Origin: Punica granatum
Taxonomy: Eukaryota; Streptophyta; Magnoliopsida; Myrtales; Lythraceae
Length of the DNA: 64,000 nucleotides
Assembly (NCBI RefSeq): GCF_007655135.1
Contig: NC_045133.1
Span: 25,889,845-25,953,844, forward strand
Reading direction: 5' to 3'
Of the stretch, positions 12,065 to 25,049 are shown in pieces (position 1 is the stretch's first letter; each line of letters starts with the position of its first letter). A model generated the notes under the pieces. The model was given only the letters and a program-made list of their open reading frames with translations, had not been told where the DNA came from and searched no databases. The position numbers and the translations under genes were made by a program.

Positions 12065-12985
12065 TATTCTTGAAATCATATAAGTAATCTCAAATTATGT
12101 TTGACGAATAACAATCAAATATCAAATATAGTGGCTAAAGGAATAGCAACATATAATCTCCTTTTGTACTTTTTAAAATTTTTTAAAGAAGGGTAAATTA
12201 CCAAAAATCACTAAATTTGTTTTTTAGTTTAAGCACAAGCTTTTTTTTTTTTGAAGAAATACACCAATTATCAATTTGTTATCACGTTTAGCACGCCATT
12301 AGGTTCCCCGTCAATTTTAATGGACGTGCTGACATGTCAATTTCTCTTTAGTTTTAAATATCATACAATTTCTAATGAAAGAGAGAAGTTGAAGGACAAT
12401 ATCATTCATCTGATATTGTTCTCCATTCTCTCTTGCCTCCCACATGTCAATTTCTCTGTTTTCTTTGTCCTTATTGGTGAATCAATTTCTCTTTATTTTG
12501 CTCTTTACCCTCTCAACCTCTCAATCCCACATTCGATCATGCTTGGTATCCGCTTCAATTTTTTTTTTCCAATATTTCACTTTATTATAAACTTATAAAC
12601 CAATTTATTTTCCCACTTTCAAGGAACTAAAAAAAAAAGAAAAAAGGAATCTTTCTTAATCCGTTACATGAAAAGGTGCCTAGTTGAAAATATTAAAAGC
12701 AGAAGTATGAGTAGGAAACTTTATGATACAAAAATATGAATACGTGTACAATTCATATTTTATCTAGCGAAATCTAACAGTTGAAATAATAAATAATTAT
12801 GCGATAGTTATTTTTTAGTCAATCACTGCAGAATCTTCAATTAAGTGATATTTAAAACAAATCCATAGAACGTATGGGATAGAAATCCATTGTAATATTC
12901 TTCTCTCTGTTTCCTTTTTTTTCGAATCGTGTTCCCCATCTAGAAGAGTCGAAAAGAAAAAAGAGTTTTGATTCACCACCAACCT
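12065..12985. other. intergenic; contains one arm of a MITE-like repeat
   Basis: GGGTAAATTACCAAAAATCA at about 12192 resembles the terminal repeat of the MULE-type MITE at 36469-36829, but I see no matching second arm. The frame open at 12251-12598 shows only low-complexity hydrophobic residues and no family signature, so I do not call a gene. Confidence 0.45.
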
Positions 12986-14162
12986 TGTTGGAAATCAACT
13001 CAACAATTGACAAAGATAATGCGGAAGCAAGAAGAAAATGTATACAAGATATATATGGTGAACCCTCGAACGCGGTGGAAACATTTGAAGGAAACATCAA
13101 CGAGCAAAGAAGGCTCGGTGGTGACTTCTTATTGAGCAAGAAATATGGAGTGGAGTACAATATGAGTGCGTCCCTAACAGACACAATGGTCGAACACAAA
13201 TGAGGAATCCTAACCGCATCGTAGAGATATCTCATCTTAGGAGTACTCCCACTCTTTAAACGCTCTCTCCGCACTTTACATCAAGGCTCTCGATACATAT
13301 ATATAGTACCCCGATTCACTCTCAATAGAAAATTCATATTTGATCTCTATCAAAAATAACTTTAAATACAAGATTCTCAAAATATTCTCTCACCGAAGAT
13401 AGAGATCTAAATCTACAAAATAGGAAACATAATCTGGTCAAAATTTAAGATACAATTCTCAACAAATCTCCACCTTGTCTTGAATTCCCAAAACTTCGAG
13501 AGCAATATGAACACCGCCACACTCAATCCGCACACCAGCCAAGACAACTGCAATAATCGTCAGAACCTTTGTTGTCTTCTCCCGAAACCAAAAGCTGAAT
13601 CTTGTTGTGTCCACGAACTTCGTTGTAGCCACCTAGAATTGAGTCAAATGTAGAAACAACATAACCTTAGCTTTGATACCGGTTTGTTGGGAATCGACTC
13701 AATAATTAATGAAGATAATGCGGAAGCAAGAAGAAATTGTACACAAAATATACGTGGTAAACCCTCAAATGCGGTGGAAACGTTTGAAGGAAACATCCAC
13801 GGGCAAAGGAGGCTCGGCGATGATTTGTTATTGAGCAAGAAATATGAGTAGAGTATAATACGAGCGCTTCCCTGTCAGGCACAACGACTGAACACAAATG
13901 GGAAACCTTAACTCCTTCGTAGAGATATCCCATCTCAGAAATACTCCCACTCTCTAAACGCTCTCCTCGCATTTTACATCAAGGCTCTCGATACATATAT
14001 AGAGAATGCCGATTCACTCTCAATAGAAAATCCCTATTTGATCTCTATCGACAATAACTCTAAATAAAAGTTTATCAAAGTATTATCTCACTAAAGATAG
14101 ATATCTAAATCTACAAAATAGAAAATAAAATCGGATCAAAATTCAAGACACAATTCTCAACA
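12986..14162 (-). mobile_element. TRIM-like copia-derived retrotransposon, complete
   Basis: Direct LTRs of 479 bp (12986-13464) and 478 bp (13685-14162) flank only 220 bp. Each runs TGTTGG...CAACA on the plus strand. On the minus strand the 5' LTR is followed by AACCGGTATCAAAGCT, a slightly mutated copia primer-binding site (TGGTATCAGAGCT type). The 3' LTR is preceded by AAGGTGGAGATTTG, the polypurine tract seen in many plant copia elements. Flanks AACCT and AAACT match in 4 of 5 bases, as an aged target duplication would. The interior encodes nothing, so mobilisation would need enzymes in trans. The LTRs have diverged visibly, so insertion is not recent. Confidence 0.85.
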
Positions 14163-15994
14163 AAACTATTAGTTGCAGTGATAAGTAACATCAATTCCCA
14201 AGAGAAGAATACGAGTTCGAATCTTAAGAAACGCACTATTGTGAGACGGAGTAATATTTAATGTTCTATTTACTCAAGTTACGAGAGTAATATGCCCCAT
14301 AATTTTAACATGAAAAAACCATTGTGATTCGATTTTGAGCAAACAACTGTGAATATTTAATTGTAAGTTTATTTACTCCGAAAACGATAGGCCTTGAAGT
14401 CCATCAGAGTAAGTAGAACTTTATATATATATATATATATTCGATAGATATAATACATATATATCCGGATGATTGCTTCCGGAGAAAGAAATGAACTAAT
14501 CCACCACATATTTAATTATTTATACATTTGTTGGTTGTTTATCTCCGGCGGAAATACTTAAGTGTCGTGGCTGAATTTTCAGTCACGGACTAAGTACAAA
14601 ACATGTACAAGAGTTTTGAGTAAAAACATTTTGTACAAATTGTACAAAACTCAAAACTCTTATATTATAACCATATTTGTTTATAAAATCAAATTTAACT
14701 TAACTCAATTTAATTTTACTTTTTCCTCAATTTAATAATATAATCATTGTTTTTTTATTTTTTCTTCAAATTCTCTTTAATATTTTTTCTTATCTATTAT
14801 TATAATTAATTTTTTGATATTAAATTCTCTCAATTATGTAACGTTTTTTCTTCAATTCAACTACACAATCATTATTTTTTTTATTTTCTTCTTCTTCAAA
14901 TTCATATTTTTCCTAACTATTTTTATCTTCATTTCTTTAAATCAAATTAAATCAAATTTAATTTCGTTACAAAATGCAACTTACTAATATTTTGTACTTT
15001 GACGTGACTGAATTTTCAACCACGTAACCGAAGCATGGTCCTATCTCTAGCGTCTAGACACTACTTATAATAATATATATATATATATATATATATTAAT
15101 CTAGGACAAAAAATGAGGGGTCATGAATCGGTGGGAACTTCGACGTAAGTCAACTAACTTGACTTATCATTGCATAAAATGTCGTAAGCTCCATAGAAAA
15201 AGGTTGATCAGGATTGAAAGATACTGAAACCATTACCTCTATAGGAGGACTAGATAAGCTTCTCTATAGTACTAAATTAAGTATATATATAAAAGGTTCG
15301 ACATCCCATTTAATGTTAAGCATATGCAAATTACTTATAGATTTCACATTATGTAAGTCAAAATTCTTAATTGTCTTTCTCATTTTAACGATCCATGGAT
15401 GAAATTTATATTATGCGAAAATGAAATAAATATATGTATGCAAGTCGCGAAAAAATGAAATTATGCTCGGTGCCAAAACAATTCCCTTTGAAGTCTTCTG
15501 TGTTGGTTAACCAAAAAAAGAAAAAAGTCTTCTGTGTTGGTTACCATACACCTTATTTTGAACTCCACGAGGGATGACTTATGGGATGATTGCATGGGAG
15601 TTTGGGGAATATAAAGACTTATGAGACGACTATAAAGTTGATTATATTATAAAACTGAATGCACTATAAATTTGCGTTTGCTCCGCCCTTCACTATTATG
15701 CACCCCTGATAAGGCGATTGTTACGTCATGGCTTTTGACTAGTAATATATTAAGAGAGCTAATAAGATATAATAATTTGACGCCATTTTGGCCGTTAATT
15801 TGCAAAAATATTTGCAGGACTCAAGTGAAGGTTGACAAATCATTCGAGAACCAAAATAGGATGCAGTTAACTAAAAAATTTACTCAAGTATTTTCACTTT
15901 TTTTTAAATGCATACATAAAAATAATATATACCACATTCTGCCCAGCATATTACTATTATTTAATTTGATGAACCAAAAATTCATTCTTAAATT
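14163..15994. other. AT-rich intergenic DNA
   Basis: Contains TA microsatellites at about 14420-14440 and 15070-15097, and long T-rich stretches. A duplicated AAAAAGTCTTCTGTGTTGGTTA-like phrase occurs near 15490-15545. No gene signature. Confidence 0.55.
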
Positions 15995-18735
15995 ATGATT
16001 TTAATATAACAACTCAATTCAAGTAAGTGCTACGAAAAATCAAGTTATAAAAAATTATTAATAAATCCTATATATACACGATTATGTCTTGGCCGGTGAA
16101 CTTCCATCTCCATTCCCAGTAGAAGTCGTCGTCTCTTTCCCCTTCTTTGGCAAGGCGATTAAGCATTGTCCGGAACAGCTTGAGCGTACTTCGATTTCTA
16201 GTCATCCACGCTCGGACTAATACATAAGAAATTATCAAATTTGAAAGTCTTGCCCCTTTGAATGTCCCCTGAGGTAGTTACTATTCGACTTTGCTCCCAG
16301 AAATTTGCATTTGGTTTTCAAATAATGATTTTGCTCTACACAACTCAACTCTATTCTTTCTCAAATTCAACAGTATAATTATTATTATTTTATGTTTTCT
16401 TCAATTTAATTATAATTTATCACTCATTTTTTTCTAAATATTTATATAATAAATTTTTCAATAATAAATTTTCCATTTACTTTTACTTCAATATATACAT
16501 ATATATATATTTTTTCCCCATTCATATACTTGTAAACACTTATAATAATAATAATTTTTTTTATCTTAGTAAATATTAGAAAACTTTAACTTGCCCATTA
16601 ATTAAGAAGGATAGAAGTTGTACTTCAATAATGTGTTTTAGAAATGTTAAAGTACTGGTAAACTCTTTTTTTTTTCCTAGGATTTAATTATATCTCCTCC
16701 AAAATTTTATCAGCAGTTTAAACTGTCAAATCTAGTACTGTTGGGAAAGTATTTGTGATATAATATAATATTTGGAATATAATGTGTGCTCTGTCCCTGT
16801 TCATAGTGGTAAATCCCTACGGCCGAGTCCCAGTAGTGCAAATTGAAAAAAAAAGAAAAGAAAAGAAAACGATGCATAGTGAATAAATCCATAATCGAGC
16901 AATGTTCTTAACAGATTCTTTGTAGTTTTTCCTTTTTTTGTTCAGCGAATTAGTTTTATGGCAGTTGCTTTCAATTTCGGAATGATATTAACTTCATTAG
17001 AAAATTGTGTGCTAACTGCTAAGTGGTCCCCTCAGTTGAAAATTAAAGAAAAATCAAGGAAATAAGAAATTTATTTTTTGATTTTTTTTATTACAAAAGA
17101 TAATAGAAAAATAATTAATAATAAAGGGACATGAGAGCTTGATTGGTGAAAATTAAATGTAAAATCTCTTGATCCTGAGTCGAGGGCATTGTCACTACAC
17201 TGAATCACCTTATAGCTTGATCTAATTATTTTAATCACTATGTTAATGGTGCTTGAAAAAGCTGAAGAATGAACTTCCGTGTGTTGGGATGCCATCTGAT
17301 TAAACCAATAACAACCCATACAGTCAGATCAAACATCAACATTACTGATCACATCAATTTTTGATGTGAATCACCTTATATCTTGATCTAATTATTTTAA
17401 TTACTATGTTAATGGTTCTTGAAAAAGCTGAAGAAGGAACTTCCGTGTGTTGGGATGCCATCTGATTAAACCAATAACAACGCATACAGTCAGATCAATC
17501 ATCAACATTACTGATCACATCAATTTTTGTCTGACTAAACCCGATTTAACAACCGAATAAGCCAATAATTAAGAAGCCCACTCTAATCTTATTTTTCAAA
17601 CTAATTCCCATCCGATTAAGCCAATAATTAAGAAGCCCATTCTAGTCTTATTTTTCAAACTAATTCCCAAAATAGACTCATCCACAAAATAATCATTATC
17701 TAAACTTCAGCATAATTTTATTTCAGAAGCCCCTAACATTTATAAAATTTTCAAAACTACTCCTATAAAGAGAGAATGCTGTAAGAAAGTTGCGATGGCG
17801 GTTGATGGCGGCCACCATTTTCCCGATCAAGATTGCTAGCAACCGATTAGAGCGACATCGACCTCCATTCTGGCAGTTGTAGCCAGTGTCGGGCTCACAC
17901 TGTTCGAATATTTTCCCCTCTCTCTAACACGAAGAGAGGGGGAGGATCTGTGCAGTATCCGATGCCGACTTCCCACCCTTGGTCACACTCAAGGGTACCA
18001 GCAGTCTCAACAGCTATCCACAAGCTCAAATGTAGTGGTGGTGTTCGCTGTTGGCCCCCCACTGCTTGGGTCTTCCTCTCCTTTCTCTACGCAGTAGAGA
18101 GAGCGTGGAAAGACCCGAGTAATGGGATCTGATGCAGATCACCACCAATCCAATCCAATTGAGGTCGCCCACAACCATTAAGACTACCGACATTCTCAAT
18201 TAGAGGATCGGTGGCATGTGTTGGGCTTCCACTGAACAGGTCTTCCCCTCTCTTTACACATTAAAGAGAGGAAAGGAGGCTCAAATGATGGGGATTCATA
18301 CTGGCCGACACTGCTATTGTTCAAGATTGCTGATGACCTCATAGGTCACCTGCAACTGAAATAGTGGTAGCCGTCCTTAGGTTTCATCACACTTCTCTTT
18401 CCGCATCCTCTCTTTTTAGTGGTATTTTTAAAGTTTCTTTAGGCATAAAGAGAGGGGAAGACTCTCGCGTTGGGGCTGAAAGCCGACCACATCTCTCGAG
18501 TTGAGTTCATCGACTTCTCATTCGTCGATAGCGATTTCGGCTGGAGGATGGCAGCCATTGTTGGGCTGCCAACCTCCCTCCCCCCTCCCCCATGTCCTCA
18601 CTTTCTCTCTTTTGTGGGGGTGTTTGTAAAAATTGCTAAAAATTAGGGATTCTGAAACTAAAAGAAAAAAAGAAATTTAGATTGGAATTTATTTTATAGT
18701 GGAGACTAATTTGGGATCTAAGTTCAACAACTAAA
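15995..18735. repeat. segmental duplication, copy 1
   Basis: It is collinear, in the same orientation, with 23605-27060. Shared landmarks include AATTATGATTTTAATATAA at the left edge, the GGTGAACTTCCATCTCC region (16095), TTTTATCAGCAGTT (16705), CCTGTTCATAGTGGTAAATC (16797), the ATCTGATTAAACCAATAACA block, and the AGAGAGAATGC to GGATGGCAGCCATTGT block near 17770-18560. It lies on the 5' side of gene A, as copy 2 lies on the 5' side of gene B. Internally it carries a private 165-bp tandem duplication at 17202-17531. No protein-coding capacity is apparent. Confidence 0.85.
17202..17531. repeat. two tandem copies of a 165-bp sequence
   Basis: GAATCACCTTATA starts at 17202 and again at 17367. 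Both copies run through TGAAAAAGCTGAAGAA and ACTTCCGTGTGTTGGGATGC to ATCACATCAATTTTTG. Copy 2 of the segmental duplication lacks this doubling and instead has a 74-bp triplication of its last part. Confidence 0.85.
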
Positions 18736-20407
18736 ATTAATCTATTAGCATCATAAAAGTATGGAGCTAGATAAAGTGTTTCTCAATTTTTCAATTCCAG
18801 ATTTACCCTTTCGTTTAATCTAGACATATTTTAATTTATATTATACCGATTCGATAGATTTAGCCACTTTTTACACATTATATATATCTAGAAAAATTTA
18901 ATTAATTCATCACATAAAGACACTTTTCTTCACATCTAGAGTGACTAATATTTTCTTTACATAAAGATACATCCCTTCGGTTTATCTATGCATATTTACT
19001 AAATTCTGTATGCATGCCTCTTCATTTCATCTAATCTATTATTTTTTCAGTATAATATAATTATCTTCTTATGATGCATTTTCAGTCATTTAATTAAATA
19101 ACTTGGAATGTTTTTTATTCTTATATGGGGTAGTGCGTCAACAATCATGAACATTACTTAATTTTTCAAATCTACAATGATTTTTTTACAGAAATATAGT
19201 AATAATCCATTTTGTTTTAAATCTAATGTTTATCAATTTTTACCTAAAGTAGCAATCAATTAGTAACATGGCACAAGAAAAATATTAAAAGTAAAATAAC
19301 AAATTGCATAAAAATAAAAAAGGAAAAATTCATAAAATTCAGGAAAAAATATAGATAATTATAAAATTAAATTAAAAATAAAAATTAGTATAATTATAAG
19401 TAAATTTTAAAAGAGTGAAGAAATTCAAAAATAAAATTTGAACATAAAAGAAATTCAAAGTACGCAAAAGAAAAAATAGAAAAAAAATTCAAATTTATAC
19501 CTATAATAAAAAATGTGAAATAGCTTGAAGTGTTTTTGCATTTGGAGATGTCAACTGTGCCATTTCATAAATTCCTACTTTTTATCACTAATTTATCTAT
19601 TTCCCTCTAATGCATCTTCAAGGCTTTCACTTCCTGCTAATTCCCTACTCTTTCCCCATTCCCACTGATGGTCCGCAATAGTGACCACTCTCTATCTATA
19701 CATACATCCATTCTCACAGTCATACTACCTAGCATTCCTTCTCCTACAGCCTCTTCTCTCTTTGCTTTTCATCTCAAATCGGACAAACTTCCTGATTTGC
19801 ACAAATTACTTCAATGAATGGTGCATCACTATGACTCCAAATTATGGTAAATCAATCTCTAATTAATGAACAAATTACAGAAAATGTGAGCTTTTTCTTT
19901 TCTGGATCGATGAGCCATAACATAAAGCATCGAGGAAGAATGAGAGAGAGAGAGAGAGAGAGAGGAACAAAGAGGTGGTGGAGGTGTCTCTAAAATTGAG
20001 AGCGAGGACTCAGTCATACGGCCTTTGGAAATGTGAAAATCGACACACAAGAGTCTTATTCATTTAGTAAGGGATCTCGCGTTACTACGTACAACTACTT
20101 CGAGAGGAACGTGACATCTTGTTAATACCTTTTCTGCCACTTTTTCATCCTCCCATTACCAGTGATTGAGACATCTCTTAATAATGGATATTTTCACTCG
20201 ATTTTGTTGATGCTCAAGCAATGTTTGATAATTAATTTTTTTGACATTGCTTATTAATGGATGTCAAAAAAAATTTTTGCAGCCAGTGTTTAAGCAATTT
20301 AACTTGCATTAATAATATTGATTTAGAATTGATCACAAAAATAAAAATTTTAAATTATGACGTAGCATGTCCCGTTAGCTCTCCTTACCCAAAAATAGGC
20401 CCTCTTA
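18736..20407. other. intergenic, AT-rich
   Basis: A GA microsatellite lies at about 19942-19963. No gene, RNA or element boundary is supportable. Confidence 0.55.
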
Positions 20408-20851
20408 TCCCTCTCTCTATATATATATATTAGGGTATTTCAAAGCTATTATTAATTAAAGTTGTACCTTTGCTCTGTGAATGAACTATAATTATTTTGT
20501 TCTTTTCTGATACCAATAAGATTTTTTATATCTTTTTTTTTGTACAATCATTTTATATTTTTTTTACTTTACTCTTTGATTTATATCTTTTCCTGCTAGT
20601 TGATAGGTTATACCGTTGACCATATCAAAATAAGTCAAAGATCATATATATATATATATGTATGTATAAATACTGCTATTCCATTTATACCAGAAATAAT
20701 AAAGTGTCCAAATTGTACATTGTTTACATTCCATTATTTTAGTGAGACATCAACCATTATTCAATTAAAACTTTATTAGTGACAATATATCATTTCAACT
20801 TGATAATGTTTTCGACATCTTACACGTGCAACGCGCGTGCTTCTATACTAG
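20408..20851 (+). mobile_element. Helitron-like non-autonomous element
   Basis: The 3' end has a hairpin (ACGTGC-AAC-GCGCGT) about ten bases before CTAG at 20848-20851, followed by a host T. This is the canonical plant Helitron terminus. A 5' end TCCCTCTCTCTATATATATA at 20408 is preceded by A, fitting insertion between A and T. About 444 bp with no coding capacity. The 3' end is convincing; the 5' end is a guess. Confidence 0.6.
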
Positions 20852-20885
20852 TAAATTACAAATACTTTTAACAAAAAAAATTACA

Positions 20886-21149
20886 AATCCTGAAGAACCT
20901 TCTCCTTTCATGTGATTGTACTTCTTTTACAACGATTGCAAGATAATGAGAAAGGGCTTTAAAGTATCGACAAAAAAGTATGTCGATGCTTTTGCCAATG
21001 CTTTGAAAAGCGCCGGCAATTGGCAAAACACCAATTGGAAAAGGTTTTCCTGCATTCTTCGACTGTATATATATCTATATATATATACATATATAAGATT
21101 TTATCAAGAGGAAGGTCCTTCAGTTGATCCATCATCCCATTGCTCTTTC
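20886..21149 (-). other. conserved 3' flank / likely 3' UTR of gene B
   Basis: The stretch just after the stop codon (TTATCAAGAGGAAGGTCCTT, TTGATCCATCATCCC, and TGCCAATGCTTTGAAAAGCG further out) recurs downstream of C (40605-40969) and D (about 50170-50442). This shows that the duplication unit extended at least 260 bp past the stop. A TA-rich run interrupts it near 21070. No polyadenylation signal is assigned. Confidence 0.7.
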
Positions 21150-23448
21150 TCAATTGATTTTGGCACTGACAAGTTCTGCGAGTGACCCGATAAATCCTAC
21201 GACCGTAATGATGAACCCGACCATGTTAAATGCGGTGAGAAGAATCCACTTCCTACTCCAAGTTCTGACTTGCCTCTGCACAAGGTACATCCGCACGGGA
21301 CCGTACACCACAGATGGCCAAAAAATTACGGTCCCCACAACTCCGATGACTGAGGTGAAGTACGGAAAGATTACCGCTATCAATGTTGCTATTACAACAT
21401 AGAATGTTCGGAAACAGGCCTGAAAGAGGTTCATCTGGGTTGTCGGTAATAATGGAAACTTGAAGGAATAGGACTTGTTCAGCAACCTGCTGTCTGGGAA
21501 TCTCTCACGGAGCCATCTCTCCAGCATTGCGAAACTAGCCTGACCGTAAATCTGATGACCACGAGGATGCCAAAAACAACCGTCGGTTTTTAGCTTTTCT
21601 TTCAATCATTGATAAAAAGGAACCAAAACACTTGGACAGTTTTCGACAGACAAATGGAGAGTGGAGGTTACCTGATATGCTCCCATCAGATAGATAACAA
21701 CGCAGGCATTTGCAAAGTCGACAAGCCAATAGGGCTCGTAAAAACCAAAGCCCGTGAGGAGATTCTCGGGCGTGCTGTCACCAAAAGCTGCATACCCAAT
21801 GCATCCGTAGGTGAGGTAAAATAAAGTGATGATGGATACCGCGACCGTCAAGGCGACCTTCATCGTCTTGTTCACCGGTGGAGGCGACTTCAGTGTGTCC
21901 TTCACTCAATAAAATTCTATCAACAAGCCATGATTCAATTCCTCAACCAACTTGCCATTTTTGAAGTTGAAAGGCAGCAAAGATTAAGGAATAAGCAAAC
22001 TCGGACCTCGATCTCGAGTAGAATAATTGTAAACGGGGTTGCAAAAGCAATGTCTGCAAGCGCTGTGAATACAAGAAATGTTTTACTGGCAGAATCAGAA
22101 CCGGGGACCCCCGTAATACTGCCCTTTACTGTTCCATTTTCTGCATTAAGGGGAAGGAAGTAAAGATATCGACACAACTCGGCTTTTACAGAATATTTCT
22201 CGAGAAATATCATTACAGTCGAGTCACGAACCGATTACTTTTGCCAGTTCTAGTCCAATGCCAATGAATGAGAAGCACAAGGACATGACCAAAGCCATTA
22301 TGGAGATCCATCTTGTGCTATGGAAATTGGGTATCTGAGACAGAAATATATTGACGAACCCAAAGAGCATCATGTACAAATTATCCCCATATTGGCATGG
22401 AGCATCATGCCCGTATTTGTGGTAGCAGTTTGACTGCTGAATTGCCCTGCAAATTGAGTTGGTCAGTTTTCTGGCCTAGCGTTTCTCGCCAACGAATTGG
22501 CTTCTTACCGTAGACTGCTACCGGCGGTGCTGGTGAAGACAACGGCCACCCCGAATATGGTGAATTGGATCAAAAATCCGAATACAACGTGGTGCTTGTC
22601 ACCTGCTATGAAAACTTCTTTAGTGCTGCCCTGTTCAACTAGAAGATTAATTATATGCAGAACAGATTCCTGCCTGAGACAGAGACAAGGAAGCAACTTC
22701 CTTTTACCATTCTTATGAAGAACAAAGGCAGGCATATATCCTTTCATCGGAAAAGACAAACCAATCATATTCATTTTTTGAAAAAAGGAAAAGGAAAATT
22801 TGAAAACGATGAAATTTCTCCATAGAGCCTGCTGCCAGATTGAAAACTACGAAAATTCCGTTGTATCCCCGGAATGATGCAGGCTGATTCTGCAGGCAGT
22901 GCCAAGAACAACAATCTACTTACCTAAATAGAGCTTAGTAGCTTCCATGAAAGACCTGTTCCTGATAGGTCCATGCTCGGGATCGGGATGTCTGTAGCAT
23001 TCAGCGAGAAGGAAAGAAGAAAAAAGAGTCATTGCCGCAAAGATGATGATGCAGAGAGGGCCGAGGATCCACCCGAGCTGCGCCACGCTCCATGCTAGTG
23101 GCAGCACTCCTGCACCTGCCACCCCTGCTAATATATGTGCCACTGCTGTCCATGTTGTACCTTAACATCGACCCCAAAAAAGAAACAAGCAAAAAATGAA
23201 TTAAAGAAAAGGATTGGAGATTTATATTATGAACCGAAAAATTTAGATAGGAAAGGATTGTCTCGTGTTCTGTGACCAGGAGCATATCTATCCGACAAAG
23301 CAGTTAACAATAACACACGTTCCATTTGCATATGACGCGCATTCCTAATCTCTTGAAATGACTTACCGGTTCTCTCGAGAAGGTCGAGCTCGGAAGCATC
23401 GTCTCTACGGAGTAAGCTGGTGTTTAGATCAGCATTCTCTTCTTCCAT
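21150..23448 (-). CDS. amino acid permease B (AAP7-like), 7 exons, 463 aa
   Basis: Coding exons: 23367-23448, 22924-23160, 22509-22602, 22232-22446, 22007-22140, 21672-21899, 21150-21551. The sum is 1,392 bp, in frame, with GT-AG introns. Predicted AAAP/ATF1 amino acid-proton symporter of the plasma membrane with about 11 helices; GTTWTAVAHI opens helix 1, GYAAFGDSTPENLLTGFGFY and EPYWLVDFANA mark helices 7-8. The start is the ATG at 23448 (MEEENADLNTSL). In C and D translation starts five codons earlier; here that codon reads AGG, and the valine or threonine codon before the Glu run has become ATG. Unusual residues against its sisters are GVLPLAW (Pro for Ser in helix 1) and the LAELVSAKIN end. 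Exon 7 is closest to gene C. Intact and probably expressed, but function is inferred from family only. Confidence 0.93.
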
Positions 23449-23604
23449 GATCTCACCTCCCCTTTTCTCCTCTCGTTACCACCTACAACAAAATGATTTC
23501 CTGAATATTCTATATATACACTATTCGATGCGTGTTAAGACTCACGCAAAGTCGCGACCCCACCCAGACCCAAGAAAACAGAACTTAGTATATGAATATA
23601 ACTC
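23449..23604 (-). promoter_or_regulatory. 5' flank of gene B shared with C and D
   Basis: CAAAATGATTTCCTGAAT and CTATTCGATGCG, then ACTCACGCAAAGTCGCGACC, recur upstream of C (43320-43385) and partly D (52750-52825). Similarity ends near 23600, where segmental copy 2 begins. This is the likely 5' UTR and core promoter; no specific factor site is claimed. Confidence 0.5.
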
Positions 23605-25049
23605 AATTATGATTTTAATATAATAACTCAATTCGAGTAAGTGCTACAAAAAAGTAAGTTATAGTAAATTATTAATAAATCTCAAATTAACGAGCCTTTA
23701 AATTTTTCTCATATTATTGCCGAAAAAATTTTGGATTCTGGATTTTTGTTTTAACTAAATATTTTATAATGAAAAATCGTTATTTGTATGAATATAAATT
23801 CAAACTTATCATGACAATATACATAGTATATTTGAGTTTATCAAGTTTTTAAATAAGATATTATTTTGAGTTTTTATTTTTATTTTTCGAGTAAATACGT
23901 TCTGTGCTATTCCCCGTATCCGCAAAGTTCATGCCTTACTATGTGTGTGTATATATATATCAAATTATGTCTGGGCCTTGTAAACCCAAAAGGTCGGGCA
24001 AGTGAATTTCCATCTCCGTGCCTTTTCCCCTTTTTTGGCTAGGTGATTAGGCATTGCCCGGACCAGCTCGAGCATCCTTCGACTTCTAGTCATCCATGCT
24101 CAGATTGGGGAATTCGTAGTCGGGGACGGAGCCATCGAAGCTCCGGGATGGGCGCAGTTGCCCCCAGACATTTGTAAAAATTCAATAATTAATATATAAG
24201 AAGATTATCACATTTGAAAGTCTTGCCCCTAAAAGGAAAATCTAAATTGCCGCTACACGATAGTTACTATTCGACTTTGCTCCCAAGAATTTCTCACAAG
24301 TCACAGTAAGAAGGATAGAATTTGTACCTCAGGATTGAGTTTTAGAAATGTTAAGGACTAGTAGTAAATTCTTTTGTTTTTTTTCCCCCCAGGATATAAT
24401 TATAGCTTTTCCAAAATTTTATCAGCAGTTCATAAATTTAAATTTACTACGGTAGGGGAAATATTGGTAATCGAAATATAATCGTTGCCTCAATTAGTAT
24501 ATTGCCCCTCCTGAATATAATGTGTGGCTCTGTCCCTGTTCATAATGGTAAATCCCAACGGCAGCATCCCAGTGGTGCAAAATAAATAAATAAATATAAA
24601 AAGATATGATGCATAATGAATAAATCATAATCAAGCAATGTTCTTAACAGATTCTTTGAAGTTTTTCCTATTTTTGTTCAACGAATGGGTTTTGTGGCAG
24701 TTGCTTTCAATTTCGGAATGAAATTAAATTCCTTCATTAGAGAATTGTGTGTTAGTGGTCCCCTTTGATTTGTTTGATATTCTAAGTCTACTATCAGATC
24801 CATATAAAAAAAAACAAATTTCAAGGGAATAAGAAAAATCTTGTTTTATTTTTTTTTAATTACAGAAGAGAATAGAAAAATAAGAAATAAAGGGACATGA
24901 GAGCTTGACTGGTGAAATCTATATGTAGAATCTCCTAATCGTGAGTCGAGAGTATCATCACTACACTGAATTCACCCTATATCTTGATCTTGATTCATTT
25001 TAATCACTATGTTAATAATGCCAGAAAAAGCTGAACAAGGAAGTTTCTT

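Noticed and set aside
12251..12598. 115-codon hydrophobic frame
   Set aside because: Residues reflect T-rich DNA; it starts at the edge of a MITE-like arm, and there is no recognisable domain.
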